A stretch of 64,000 nucleotides of DNA, from contig JACTAT010000039.1 of NCBI GenBank assembly GCA_014526335.1, positions 513,926 to 577,925 of the forward strand, written 5' to 3'. The position numbers and the translations under genes are program-made. Source of the DNA: Chrysaora quinquecirrha. Its lineage: Eukaryota > Cnidaria > Scyphozoa > Semaeostomeae > Pelagiidae. The stretch's first letter is position 1, and every line of letters starts with the position of its first letter. The notes under the pieces were generated by a model, which searched no databases, was not told the DNA's origin, and saw only the letters and a list, made by a program, of their open reading frames with translations. This document shows, piece by piece, positions 10,390 through 20,469 of the stretch.

Positions 10390-10601
10390 TGTAACGCTGT
10401 AGAAACATTTCACTCAGCGAGACGAGCAAAACACGGAGTAAACTTCGGCCATTTTGTTATTCGTATCATCAACACAAAGACAACAAGATAACAATCTAAA
10501 ATAAAATAAATCAAATAACAACGTATCTGACCTAAGTTAGTCCAAGTCCAAATAAATGTAAAAAGAAACGAATAAATGCAAAAGTCCAAACGAAACGAAC
10601 A
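10390..10601 (-). repeat. 5' LTR of the BEL/Pao element
   Basis: Identical by eye over 212 bp to 3886-4097. Its outer end is followed by one base and then the TIR of an hAT-like element. Confidence 0.92.
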
Positions 10602-10602
10602 T

Positions 10603-11322
10603 CAGCGGCGGATTTAGCCCAAAATCTGACAGGGGCAAATTATACAAGAAAGTTGATTTACCAATAATTTCACATTAACCATTACGACTATAACCAGAAG
10701 ACACCCGAAACATATCACAAAGTTGAATTAAAGACAACGAACAACCGAGTGGCTGTTCTTGTTTCTTTGAAAACTACCCCCTGTATGAAAAACACTCGTC
10801 ATGGAAAACCTCCTGGTTAGCTACAAGATCCCCCTGTCCATCCTCAATTTGCACTGTGAAAGCAACTAAAATCCCCCCGAATCATCGGTTCACTTTGATG
10901 TTTTAGTATTTTTGAAATTCACGGGTGCGACCGCCAGATTTTTGCACCCGTGGATCAGCACAGTGATTGGCTAATTCACTTCCACGGGTGCATAAAATGT
11001 GGTAATTTACGGGTCACGGGTGCAAACGCCAATCCCATTTAATCGGGCCAAGGTTTACAAAGAAATCTGGGCAAATTCTAGTCCGTGGAATATTGCATCT
11101 TGTGTGGGAGGCAAAACAAAGCCTTTAGAATGAAAGGAATGTCTGCAATGGAAAAGAACAGGGACTCTGAGTCTGTTGTTGTAAAATACAAAAGACCAGG
11201 ATCGAGGATCAATAAAAGAGCATACCAGAAGCAATTTCAATTAAATTCAAAAAACACAATTTTCGCTCAGCAAATCTGACGGGTGCTTAAGCACCCTTCG
11301 CACCCGTCTGGATCCGCCACTG
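10603..11322. mobile_element. hAT-like non-autonomous element, 720 bp
   Basis: The left end CAGCGGCGGATTTAG and the complement of the right end CAGTGGCGGATCCAG form imperfect TIRs of the CAGNGG type usual for hAT. The inside is noncoding. It contains scattered copies of the word cgggtgc and its complement (10920-10945, 10983, 11017, 11279-11305). An 8-bp target duplication is not intact; the left flank is the BEL LTR. Confidence 0.6.
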
Positions 11323-11961
11323 AATGTGGTATGGTCAAGAGAATTTATTTTGTTTTGATTTGTCTATTAGATCTTTGATTAATTTTAGTTTCCTTAAAAC
11401 TTAAAAAAAAAGTTTCAAATCTTACTAGTATATCAAATCAATCAATCAATCAAAATATAACTTGCTACACAATACAGGAGCGTCGTTATGTATACAATTT
11501 AAAATAGTTTTCACTACCTTAGTTACAAAAAAAACAAGCCCAAGTAGAGTAAAATGGGTAAATTGAATATAAAACTAAACTAAAATAGTAACGAGAAAAA
11601 TTGCTAAGAGGAGATGTAGGAGAGAACGGTGACCAGTAGGTTCAAATATTATTTGTGCCACAGCGTATTTCACATGAATCTTTAATAAAACAAGCTACCC
11701 ATCTGATTAATTTCAGTATAGTTTTTACAACACTTATTAATTATTACCTAGGAATATTACATGAACATTATTTACATAGGGCTCTGGGCTCGAAAACCAA
11801 CTTGGTTATTCCCAGCGTCCTAGGCAACAATGTAGTATCTGTTTGTAGATTAATATGCATTTATAAAATTCTTATACTAGTAATATCCTCTATACTACAG
11901 TAAAATTGTAAGTAGAAATTTGTTGCTGAATGATAATATTTGATTTGATTTGATTTGATTT
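11323..11961. other. no gene recognised
   Basis: AT-rich spacer with short simple repeats: (AATC)n near 11435 and (TTTGA)n at 11939-11961. Confidence 0.5.
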
Positions 11962-12195
11962 GAAGAATTTCTTGGAACTCTCAAACCTTGAATGTGTTCC
12001 TGCCAGAAACCTGGGCACAAACAGGAAGCAAAATGAAAGTGGTAGTCATTAGTCATGAAAACATGGAATGGAAACGGAATGGAATGGAATTGGAACTGGA
12101 TAAGAATCATGTTTGGGAAATGTCGTTTTTCTTCTCAAATTTCTAACGAATGAGAAACAATGAGAAACTTATGAAAAACAATGGGATGGGCGCAC
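11962..12195. repeat. direct repeat flanking membrane-protein copy 2, left member
   Basis: Starts 'gaagaatttcttggaac' and matches 14149-14365 in the same orientation with scattered changes. Together the two bracket the copy 2 gene unit like the arms of a composite insertion. Confidence 0.7.
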
Positions 12196-12210
12196 ATATG
12201 TAAAATGGTG

Positions 12211-14152
12211 ATGTGGCTCAGCCATAAAAACAAATTTTGAATTTTGAAATCTTTTTTGCTATTAACTGCTAAATAGTTCACTTAAGATAGCTACATCAAT
12301 CTACAGCTTAACTGAAATTCCTTAATAAAACAGCTTTCTAGCAAAAATGATTTAAATTTACTTAAACCTGAAACAGCTGCAAATACCTATCATATAGTGA
12401 AACAAAAGTTATCAGAAGTAAAATGCAAACTTTTCAACAAATAAACGACAAATAAAGTTTTCCAATAAACTTTCATAAAGTTTTAGAGTTCTAAGCAATT
12501 AGCTACTTGAAGTGACAATGAAAGGTCCCAACAAGTTTTAGCATTGCATTTGTATTTTGTTCCAGCTTTTCATCCATGTGGCTTTTGAAATGGTCTAAGA
12601 CACTCTGCAACTTCAGTTGAGTTAAATGACTCATGAGTTATGATTGCTCCATACAAATACTCAGAGCAATACAGCACAGTGTAGCATGTATACGTTATAA
12701 TGAATGCAAAAACCCATAGCCACTTCTTTTTCCATACCCTCATAATAGGTATATTGAAATACCAAGTCTGCACCTTGATACACAGGGTATTGAATACCAG
12801 ATCAATTATAGCAGCAATTGAGATCCGCTCTATAAACCTCATGAGCAACCTCTGTTTGTTATTGCTTTCAATATCCTTTCCGTAATAATAGTTAAGTATC
12901 TCCACAAGAGCACAGCTCATCAGAATTGTATCTGTCTCCAGAATCATCCCAGAAAGAGCTTGATTTGCTTGAATTTGATTCATCACTAGTTGCTTAGCAT
13001 TATTTTCATCATCACTTTTCCCAACACAAGCCCCACAGAAATACCTGTAAAACTTATTTCTGAGATTGTAAGTTAGCTTGTCTATAAAATTTTCAATGGC
13101 ATGCACAAAACAAAGTGCGATGAAAATTGCCCTTGTTTCAACGTTAGCCTGTAGATACCTTGCTATAATGCTTGTCGCAGTGTGAAACCCAACTACAAAG
13201 ACTGAAAGTCTCCCTGGTTCACAGTGGTCAGACACATCCACTAAGCAGACATTGATAATTGCCTTTGGGATGATAAACGCAACTGGGAGCAATGAAGAGA
13301 AAACAGCTTTTGTGATGTCTGATTTCGTTTTGCTGTAAACAGGCAGTAATAAGTAATTCATCATCAAAGACAAAGGTGTTCCAAGGAGGAAAGCAATGCC
13401 AAATTTCACTGCAAGTTTGATCCTTGAAAAAGTTGTCCTCTCGAAGTAAGCTGTGATTCTGTAGAAATTGAAGCATGTTATACTTGCAAATAATACATTC
13501 AAAGGGTATGAAGCCCATTTTCTATTGTAAACGCCGTAGACGCTGAGAAGCAGCCGGTAGATGGCATCTAGTGACGCTGCGAGGACATTCCAAATTGGGA
13601 TGTTAAGATCATGGACGCTTTTCCAACCAAAGACAAACAGAAGTGACGTGAACGACCAGAACTGAATTATCACACCTTCTGCAACTTGTGATGTCAATCG
13701 TATGCGTCTGACATCCGTTGGCATTTGATACCAATGCGTGTTATAGCTGTAACATGACTCCGCTAGATTCAAATCCAACCAAGTCAAAAGAACAGCTATT
13801 AGCCCTCCTGGTATTCCACACAACAATGTCGTATAGAATGAACACATAAAACATTTATAAAGAGATTTGATGTACGTTGGCCTTGCTTTCTTCCAATCTT
13901 GATTCTTGTAATTATCTTCAAATCGGTGGTAGTCCAAAGACGGTTCCTCCCTATCCTGCTCGTACTCAAAGAAATCACCATCTTTGATCGTCTTTTCCTG
14001 ACCGTTCAACAATCCTTGTGATGTTTCACTAGGGCTAGGACTGTCATAGGATTTCACAACGTTATTACCATCATCATAGGCTGATGTTTTTTCTTGGAAA
14101 ATGCTGTTGCTTTCTTGATGCTCGAACATTTTTGCAACGAACAGGAGAGAAG
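12211..14152 (-). repeat. segmental duplication, copy 2 (partner 1561-3869)
   Basis: Matches the copy 1 block but lacks the 360-bp MITE and so preserves its empty site near 12500. On the gene's upstream side it ends where the direct repeat begins. Confidence 0.85.
12570..14129 (-). CDS. multi-pass membrane protein of unknown family, copy 2
   Basis: 519 codons from the ATG at 14127-14129, colinear with the copy at 2286-3845 and about 94% identical. It has the same acidic N-terminal tail, the same ten or eleven hydrophobic segments and a one-exon structure. The frame stays open upstream to an ATG at 14396, giving 608 codons. I reject that extension because the extra 89 codons lie in the flanking direct repeat and have no counterpart in copy 1. 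Substitutions are mostly conservative (E/D, A/T, R/K, I/V), which suggests both copies have been under constraint. Function unknown; no family recognised. Confidence 0.85.
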   Translation of the reverse strand: MFEHQESNSIFQEKTSAYDDGNNVVKSYDSPSPSETSQGLLNGQEKTIKDGDFFEYEQDREEPSLDYHRFEDNYKNQDWKKARPTYIKSLYKCFMCSFYTTLLCGIPGGLIAVLLTWLDLNLAESCYSYNTHWYQMPTDVRRIRLTSQVAEGVIIQFWSFTSLLFVFGWKSVHDLNIPIWNVLAASLDAIYRLLLSVYGVYNRKWASYPLNVLFASITCFNFYRITAYFERTTFSRIKLAVKFGIAFLLGTPLSLMMNYLLLPVYSKTKSDITKAVFSSLLPVAFIIPKAIINVCLVDVSDHCEPGRLSVFVVGFHTATSIIARYLQANVETRAIFIALCFVHAIENFIDKLTYNLRNKFYRYFCGACVGKSDDENNAKQLVMNQIQANQALSGMILETDTILMSCALVEILNYYYGKDIESNNKQRLLMRFIERISIAAIIDLVFNTLCIKVQTWYFNIPIMRVWKKKWLWVFAFIITYTCYTVLYCSEYLYGAIITHESFNSTEVAECLRPFQKPHG

Positions 14153-14365
14153 AATTTCTTGGAACTCTCAAACCTTGAATGTGATCCTGCAAGAAGCCTG
14201 GGCACAAACAGGAAGCAAAGTGGAAGTGGTAGTCACGGGAACAAAGGTTATTTGAATGGAATGGAATTGGAATGGAATCATGTTTTGTGGGAAATGTCGT
14301 TTTCCTTCTGAAATTTCTAACGAATGCGCTACAGCGCTGCTTTTGAGAAACAATGAGATGGGATG
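14149..14365. repeat. direct repeat flanking membrane-protein copy 2, right member
   Basis: Partner of 11962-12195. It begins inside the last bases of the duplicated gene block, 20 bp upstream of the copy 2 ATG, so it probably supplies the copy 2 promoter and 5' UTR (inference). Confidence 0.7.
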
Positions 14366-14649
14366 GGGTGGAACAGGGAAGTGAAATGATTTGCAAGTTC
14401 TACTGATTGCCAATGACTTGTTTTGCAGTTGGTTTTATACGAATTTGGAACGCCCTTCCAGATGGAATAACATCAACAGCCAGAAACCCAAGGCAGTTTA
14501 AAAACTTGCTAAAAACATGATTTCTTAGCAGCAAATGGGCTTGCCCCTTTTACAACAAATAATGATCTAATGGGGATCTGTTGCAATCTCTGGGGTTGCT
14601 TCATGTTAGTGTAAATTAGTGTCACATCACTATTGTTAAAACTAACATT

Positions 14650-15045
14650 AAATGAATTAATAGAATAGAATAGAATGCATAGAATGTTCCTCTTCATTGT
14701 CATCATCATCATATTTCAATATCATTATTGTCATATTCTTCACCTTCATTATCATTGTCATCATCAACATCGTAAGGGAACGAGAGGAACAGGGAGGAAT
14801 AAGGAGGAACGGGGAGGAACGAAGAGGAACGGGGAGAAGCGAAGAGGAACGGGGCGTTTTTCTGCTCTCCTAAACTTGGGCGGCTTATAATCGAGGGCCG
14901 CTTATAATCGAGGGCTGCTCTGCTTATAAGCGAGGGCGGCTTATATGAATAATCATCATCACCGTCATCGTCATGACCATTTACCATAAGGATAATCGTA
15001 ATCATCATCAACATCAGCATCATCATTTCATCATCATCACACAAT
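14650..15045. repeat. low-complexity cluster
   Basis: ATC/CAT triplet runs at 14700-14770 and 14945-15045, a GGAAC-type repeat at 14776-14855, and four copies of a 'gcttataatcgaggg' word at about 14882-14945. ORFs across it are products of the repeats. Confidence 0.75.
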
Positions 15046-15198
15046 GTTAATCATTACCCTAAAAGTTATGATGATCATCAATTGTCAACACCATCTGCAA
15101 TTCCAGTTGAACTATGTACTAACATCATTGTTTCCGTCTTGTTCGTATCTGTATCAACAAGTATATGATCTCTTGACACAATCCTTAATATTTTTTAG

Positions 15199-15234
15199 AA
15201 GCGTGTTTTGATCCAGATTCCTGAACACGAACAG
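15199..15234 (+). CDS. STK16-like kinase, exon encoding end of beta3/ATP-Lys region
   Basis: A 36-nt exon with a strong acceptor (ttttttag) and donor (AG|gtaaat), reading KRVLIQIPEHEQ. It aligns with the segment just after the ATP-binding lysine of STK16 (NAK family, Golgi/membrane-linked Ser/Thr kinase). Phase 0 at both ends fits the next exon. The upstream glycine-loop exon is not found in 14.4-15.2 kb. Confidence 0.6.
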
Positions 15235-15351
15235 GTAAATCTTTACCTTACTACATAATTGATTTTGTTGTTGTTCGCTTCGGGCCTAATTGTGGTATAG
15301 TAACTGAACACATCTATTGTTTTTAAATTGCTATTATTGCTCTTGTCGAAG

Positions 15352-15477
15352 ATGGTTAATCGAGAAGTTGACGCACACAATATGGTATCGCATCCAAATG
15401 TAATGCCTCTGGTTGATTATGAGGTTGTTTCAAAAGGAGACGACAAAGAAGCGAGACTGCTTTTTCCGTATTTCAAG
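15352..15477 (+). CDS. STK16-like kinase, alpha-C to hinge exon
   Basis: 126 nt, 42 codons, acceptor gaag|ATG and donor AAG|gtattt. The motifs NREVDAHNMVSHPNV, the alpha-C region with its Glu, and ARLLFPYFK, the hinge, follow the STK16 pattern (READMHxLxxHPN and WLLLPFFK) closely. The 117-bp intron before it is GT-AG. No catalytic-loop (HRDLKP-like) or activation-segment exon is recognisable before the GPCR gene at 19.1 kb. This is therefore either part of a gene with very long introns or an isolated exon pair left by a rearrangement. The frame is intact. Confidence 0.65.
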
Positions 15478-15679
15478 GTATTTCGACTCACTCATAACAA
15501 TTTATTTGCTTTACAATGCATCGTCTGTATTCATCGTCTGGATTTTAACGGTTTTTGATATAATATACCATGTGAATGCGTGCAAGAATCGAGTCTTAGG
15601 CCCTGTCAAAACGATCAAACATTGCTCGTCAAACGTCCATTATTTGCTTGTGGAATAATTTGTTTCTCTGTTTTCCCAC

Positions 15680-15821
15680 GTCGCAAAACATTGTTTCTGA
15701 GCTTTCTTGATTTCCATAACTTGTGAATTAAGAATGTATTTACTGCAACGCTTGACAACGCAGCAAAGAGATTTGGTGCTGTGAAGTGTTCCCTAATTGA
15801 TCTTTCCGTTGCCATTCGCAT
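15680..15821 (-). pseudogene. GPCR 5' fragment, antisense to the kinase exons
   Basis: Reads ERSIREHFTAPNLF and SSVAVNTFLIHKLW on the minus strand. This matches the first 46 residues (N-terminus, TM1 and ICL1) of the intact GPCR at 19098-20012 (ERSIREYFTIPHLI). After about codon 46 similarity is lost and the frame soon stops. Either a truncated paralog or a first exon without visible continuation. No TM2-TM7 found nearby. Confidence 0.7.
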
Positions 15822-16105
15822 TTAGAGCAACTTTATCACGATTTTTCTTGCAACTCTAGCACGGTAACTTCCTACCAGTTTAGGCCTACAGGAATAAAAT
15901 ATGATATCCCTGCCGGCAACCTTCTCATATCGTAAATCTCAAGACCTGGAAAGGATCTTTGCAAAAATAGTGTTCGTCTAATCAGTGAATGTACTGCACC
16001 TAGGGCGTGTGGGCAGAGAACAATACAGAACCTAGTAGGCGAGCTACACTGAATAGAAAACATCCTTTAAGTTCTTTTGAATGAGTTTAAATAGCATCTG
16101 ATTGA

Positions 16106-16342
16106 GCTACTGATTTAGACTCATTACGAGTCCCATTCTTTACAAAAAGCAACAACAACGACAACAACAACAACAAAAACAACAACCACCTTACAGCTGC
16201 TTGCCCAGAGTTTGAGCGTCCAACAATTCAACTCAGTAGCGAAAACTTTGACTCATGTAATGAGTCTACTACTGATTCAGCTACTGATTTAGACCCATTA
16301 CAAGAGTCTCACTCTTTGCAAACAGCATCAACAAAAGCAATG

Positions 16343-16373
<31 letters not shown>

Positions 16374-16521
16374 CCCTACAGCTGTTTGCTCAGAATTTGA
16401 CAGCAATTCAACTCAGTAGTAGCGATAACTTCGACTCATGTAATGAGTCTACTACTGATTCACCTTCTCATTTAGACTTGTTACATGAGTCCCACTCTTC
16501 GCAAACAGCATCAACAGCATC

Positions 16522-16556
<35 letters not shown>

Positions 16557-16640
16557 CCCTACAGCTGTTTGCTCAGAATTTGAGCGTCCAGCAATTCAAC
16601 TCAGTAGTAGCGATAACGTAATGAGTCTACTACTGATTCA
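16106..16640 (+). repeat. three-copy tandem repeat with (CAA)n cores
   Basis: Units of about 175-180 bp begin near 16110, 16281 and 16462. Each has 'actgatttagac', a 'gcaaacagcatcaac' word, an ACA triplet run, then 'ctacagctgtttgctcagaatttg' in parts. The 101-codon ORF across it is poly-Thr from the triplets. Confidence 0.8.
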
Positions 16641-18336
16641 GCTATCTTTCAAAAGAAGACATCCAATAGCCAAAGATACGCCCCTACATTTTTCATCTTT
16701 TCACTGGGTTGTTTTACCTTATAGATTAGATAAGAAGGAATAGGCAACATTTTGCTTGGACTTCAGCGAAGAAACAACGAGAACGAGAAAGATCATGATT
16801 GCATGTTTTTGTTACGACGTATCGTATGATAACAACATAAACCTGATAAAAGCATATCAATTGTGAGCAGCAAAACTCTCAGAAGAAAAACCAAACCCTG
16901 ACCTCGTAAAAAAATTTTTTGGTGAAACTCTTTCTTCACCAGATGTCATTTTGTTAAATCAATTTGGTATGGATTTACTGAATTGTGACGTAATAAAAGA
17001 TCCACTTTCTGCTTTTAGGACTTCTTATTAGAGCCTTACTCCTACGTCATGTAAGCGGATCCTGGTCCCAGTTATCTATTAGTCCCAGTCGTGAATCCTC
17101 TCTCCGGGTCCCGGTCGTTAGTCTTAGTTTAGTCATATCTCACAGAGTCCCAGATCATCTACAGGCTCTTGGTTTTGGGGTCCAAATGTGCTGTTGAAAT
17201 GTGCTGATCCTTTGTCCTCCGCCGAGGTCCTTGTTTTGGTAAAGAGTACAGGGTCGTGTATGATATTAGAAATCTGGAAAATCTTGTACAATCTGTTCTC
17301 CTTGATCTTTCGTTGAGTCTGCTGAATTCCCTCACAACAGCAGATAAATCGCTCTGGTCGATCGAAATCGATGCTCGCAGCGTAATTCATTATTGATCAG
17401 GGGTTATCTATTAACCTGATTCAAAACAACGTCAAACGAAGATACTTGGAATAAATTCTACCTGAATGCTTCTAAGCCAATGATAGCGGGAATCAAATCA
17501 TACTGAATAAGTTTTTTTCTATATGAAGTGGTAAACAACCTCTTCAAGATGAATGAAAGAGGTCACATTGCTTGTGCAGTGCCTGTTGTAAGGTCTTTGA
17601 AGAACCCTGACAGGCAGGTTAGTTGAGGCAAGCCTCCATTTTCGTTCCAAATATATGCAGTTCGCTATCTCATTGTGAGTGCCTTTAGGACTTTTTGATT
17701 GCATCCCTTTCAACCTAATTCTCCCGAGATTTTTTTAGATGTTACGTAGCCAGGGAGTGGGTACCACCCTCCAGAAATAGCCTTCCTCTACGACAAATAA
17801 CGCAATGTCACGTGACATACGTATTATTGCTATTATGGGGATTTCCCATAGTCTTAAGAATAAACTATTAATTTATTGGAATTTAGTCTTATGACGATGC
17901 TTTACACGAGAACCATCCGTCCTGCATTTAAGATTTTAATCGACATTTCTTTGGGGAAAAAAACTCTCCATATAAAAGAAGGTGTTGAATATACGGAAGT
18001 GTCCTCTACAGAGCTGACTGTAGCTGTAGCCATAAAGCAGCTTTTTTAGCTTGAATATTTTGATGATTCGTGGTAGCAGCACATCACTTGAAATATTAAT
18101 TTCCTTCTGGGTGTCAAAAATAGCTCTTTCTAAACATTCTTACCAGCAAATAGCCTGTTTACGACGATTTTTAATCGAAAAATTGCACTTGAATTGAGAT
18201 AAAACCTGTTGTGTGGGCATAGCCTGGTATCGGTTTCGCTCAAAGGATCGCCAGGTGGACAGAGAAGAGAAAACAAGCGAAAATCGAAACGAAAGAGGGG
18301 AGAGGATATTTCAAGATAAACAACAGTAGAAGAAAA
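16641..18336. other. no gene recognised
   Basis: Short ORFs without domains. I searched by eye for the remaining STK16 kinase motifs on the plus strand and found none. Confidence 0.5.
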
Positions 18337-18518
18337 AAGATTAAGACTTTTATTTCAAGTTGGTTTCAATCGAACGCGAGTCCGCATCAAATAGAACAAG
18401 AAAAGGACTATATGTTACCAGGCAATTGTATGTGTCTCTGAAGAAAGATTAAGACTTTAATTTCAAGTTTGTTTCAATCGAACGCAAGTCCGCATCAAAT
18501 AGAACTAGAACGACTATA
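18337..18518. repeat. direct repeat pair, about 76 bp each
   Basis: 18337-18412 and 18443-18518 share 'aagattaagactttwatttc' through 'gtccgcatcaaatagaac' with few changes. Period about 106 bp. Confidence 0.75.
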
Positions 18519-19003
18519 TAGCTACTACAAGACAAGTACCTGAATAGCAAGCAAAAAAGACCAAAAAAAGCATTTCGCTTTGAGTTGGTGCTCCGCCTAG
18601 CCCTTGTACCTGTTGTTGTATCAAAGAATTGCTTAATGATGTTGTAAATCAAATAAAAAGAAAGAGAAAACTGCTCTTGGATTCAGAGGTACTGCAAATG
18701 TTTTTCTTTTAACTTCGACATCCACGCTTTTAGGTTCAAAAACTACAAGATAAACAGTGCTGAATTGAATTGAAATTGCTGCGATTTCTGGGAGTTTAGC
18801 GTTTGATGTTGTATTGCTAGAAAAAGCTGAAGGGCCTCCAAGCAGAAGATCTTTCAAGCTAACAAGAGCTACAAAGAATCGATATTTTCCAAGCTTTTGA
18901 AGAAAGCGAAGCACTTTGGCTCAATGACGAATCCAAAATAAATTATAGAGAAAACACTAGGTAGCTAACACTGAAATTCATTAAAAGGATCAGAGCAAAA
19001 AAT

Positions 19004-19011
19004 CTATATAA
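19004..19011 (+). promoter_or_regulatory. TATA-like box before the GPCR gene
   Basis: CTATATAA, 87 bp before the ATG at 19098. Position is suitable for a core promoter with a short 5' UTR; unproven. Confidence 0.35.
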
Positions 19012-19097
19012 CGTGAACTTAATTAAGAAGGGGAAAGGAAATAAAAGCTATTTCAGCTGAACGCGAGCTGAACGTTCTCTTTCAAAATCTAGAAGAC

Positions 19098-20012
19098 ATG
19101 TTATCAGAAAGATCGATTCGAGAATACTTCACAATTCCTCATCTTATAGTGGGAGTATCCAATATAGCGATCAATGCATTACTGATACACGCATTACGCA
19201 AGGCGAAACTCCTACAGTCCATATCTTACAGGCTTATTCTCATACTGTGTATAGCAGATATATGCGTCGGTTTCGGGCTGTTTTTCATTGAGATCGCCTT
19301 TAGATTTGGTTCTGAAGATGACAATAACTTTCTTTTATTATGCAGAGGAGTACTGCTGTATCCGTTTTGCCTGGTCAGTGGGCTCATGGTTTTCTTGATT
19401 GCCTTGGATCGCTATATCCACATGAAGTATTCCACTAAATACAAAACCATCGTGACAAGGAAAAGGGTATTTTTGGCTGTGGGTATCAATGTTGCCGCAA
19501 CATCATTGCTGACTGCCGTGTTTCTGTATACAATATACAGCAAGAAGGTTCCACAATTCTATCTTGCTCTAAGCACAATAATAACCTTCTTTCTTTTCAT
19601 TACCGTTATTATCTACGCTGCAGCGTTCATGGCGATAAAAAGACGCACAAGATCTATTACCCAGCCTCAAGGGGCTGACAGGAGAGTATCCATTGCCAGA
19701 AACTCCAACAAAGAGTTCTCCAAAGCTGTTCTTTTCATACTGATTGTATTATGGCTTTCGTACACGCCAGTAACCGTATTCTCCACGATAAAATATCAAA
19801 ATCTGGTCAAAGATGAGGTGTTTAAGAACGTTGCATTTGCCTTTGCTGATGTTCTAGTTGTTAGCAACTCAACTGCAAATGCAATCATTTTTATCATATT
19901 TAACACAGCCTTGAAGAGGTATATATCAAGCATGTTCAAGAAATGTGGTGCAGTGAGTAATGAGTCAGACATCACCATCATCAGAATACAGACATCAAAA
20001 TGCAGCTACTAA
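19098..20012 (+). CDS. class A (rhodopsin-like) GPCR, intact, single exon
   Basis: 304 codons with seven hydrophobic segments: about 14-35, 45-66, 83-106, 123-146, 153-180, 207-230, 244-268. Family marks seen: N26 in TM1, D54 in TM2 (ADICVG), C82 at the top of TM3, the DRY motif at 104-106, P224 in TM6 and helix 8 (LKRYI). Departures: no Trp in TM4, no Pro in TM5, no partner Cys in the very short ECL2, and NAIIF (261-265) in place of NPxxY. The extracellular N-terminus is only about 13 residues. This compact, divergent type is typical of lineage-expanded anthozoan orphan receptors (established pattern, ligand unknown). A related truncated copy lies at 15680-15821, so the locus may be a small cluster. 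Confidence 0.9.
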   Translation: MLSERSIREYFTIPHLIVGVSNIAINALLIHALRKAKLLQSISYRLILILCIADICVGFGLFFIEIAFRFGSEDDNNFLLLCRGVLLYPFCLVSGLMVFLIALDRYIHMKYSTKYKTIVTRKRVFLAVGINVAATSLLTAVFLYTIYSKKVPQFYLALSTIITFFLFITVIIYAAAFMAIKRRTRSITQPQGADRRVSIARNSNKEFSKAVLFILIVLWLSYTPVTVFSTIKYQNLVKDEVFKNVAFAFADVLVVSNSTANAIIFIIFNTALKRYISSMFKKCGAVSNESDITIIRIQTSKCSY

Positions 20013-20431
20013 ACTGTTTGAGGTACGGGCGTCGTACCCTTACGTAATTCGCAGTAAGTGCTTGTAATGCGTGGCGTGTAACTGTTTCTTGTTTTAAAGT
20101 ATAACGAGAAGGGCCGGTGCCACGGGGTGCACTGGGGGCATACCAACCAAATCAATGTTTCTCATGTGCTGATTTTTCTAGTTCCTCTGAATTTGGTTAG
20201 AAACTATTGAGGAGGGGGAGGGGTAAGGAAATGACAAGGAATTCAAAGGAAACAAATACTCGTACAAGCTATTAAAAAGGCATTTTCTGGCATTCAGAGG
20301 GGCGTGGTCCCCTAAAATTTCTGGGGTGACAAGCTCTCAGAGCCCAAAGCTCCATCTTTTTTTTACCCACTTCATTCGCCTCCCACCCCAGACTCTCTGA
20401 TCCAAGTCCAACTACTTCACTCTAATGCTAT

Positions 20432-20469
20432 AATAAACGTAGTCTTTTCAAGCATATTCTGACAATAAA
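20432..20469 (+). terminator. candidate poly(A) signals for the GPCR
   Basis: AATAAA at 20432-20437 and again at 20464-20469, about 420-450 bp after the stop codon. Confidence 0.4.

Larger units (their letters stand above)
3886..10601 (-). mobile_element. BEL/Pao LTR retrotransposon, 6.7 kb
   Basis: Identical 212-bp LTRs (TG...CA on the minus strand) bound an internal region that codes in the order zinc-knuckle-like Cys cluster, aspartic protease, reverse transcriptase, RNase H, integrase. That is the BEL/Pao pol order with the A17-peptidase/DUF1758 style of protease. I see no difference between the LTRs, so insertion is recent. Three oddities: no recognisable gag capsid, a frame change inside pol at 5865-5871, and no target-site duplication (flanks gtcgg on the left, tcagc on the right). 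The right LTR abuts an hAT-like element. The element lies in the same orientation as the membrane-protein gene at 2286-3845. Confidence 0.92.

Noticed and set aside
10603..11322. 64-codon ORF in the hAT-like element (11085-11279) as a transposase remnant
   Set aside because: Too short, with no hAT dimerisation or zinc-finger motif.
14130..14396. 89-codon N-terminal extension of the copy 2 membrane protein
   Set aside because: It lies in a dispersed repeat, has no counterpart in copy 1, and reads like translated noncoding sequence. The conserved ATG at 14129 is preferred.
15197..15477. Complete kinase gene
   Set aside because: Only two exons are recognisable. No glycine loop, HRD or DFG segment is seen within several kilobases, so only a partial call is made.
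16316..16621. 101-codon ORF with poly-Thr runs
   Set aside because: Produced by (ACA)n microsatellites in a three-copy tandem repeat; no domain.
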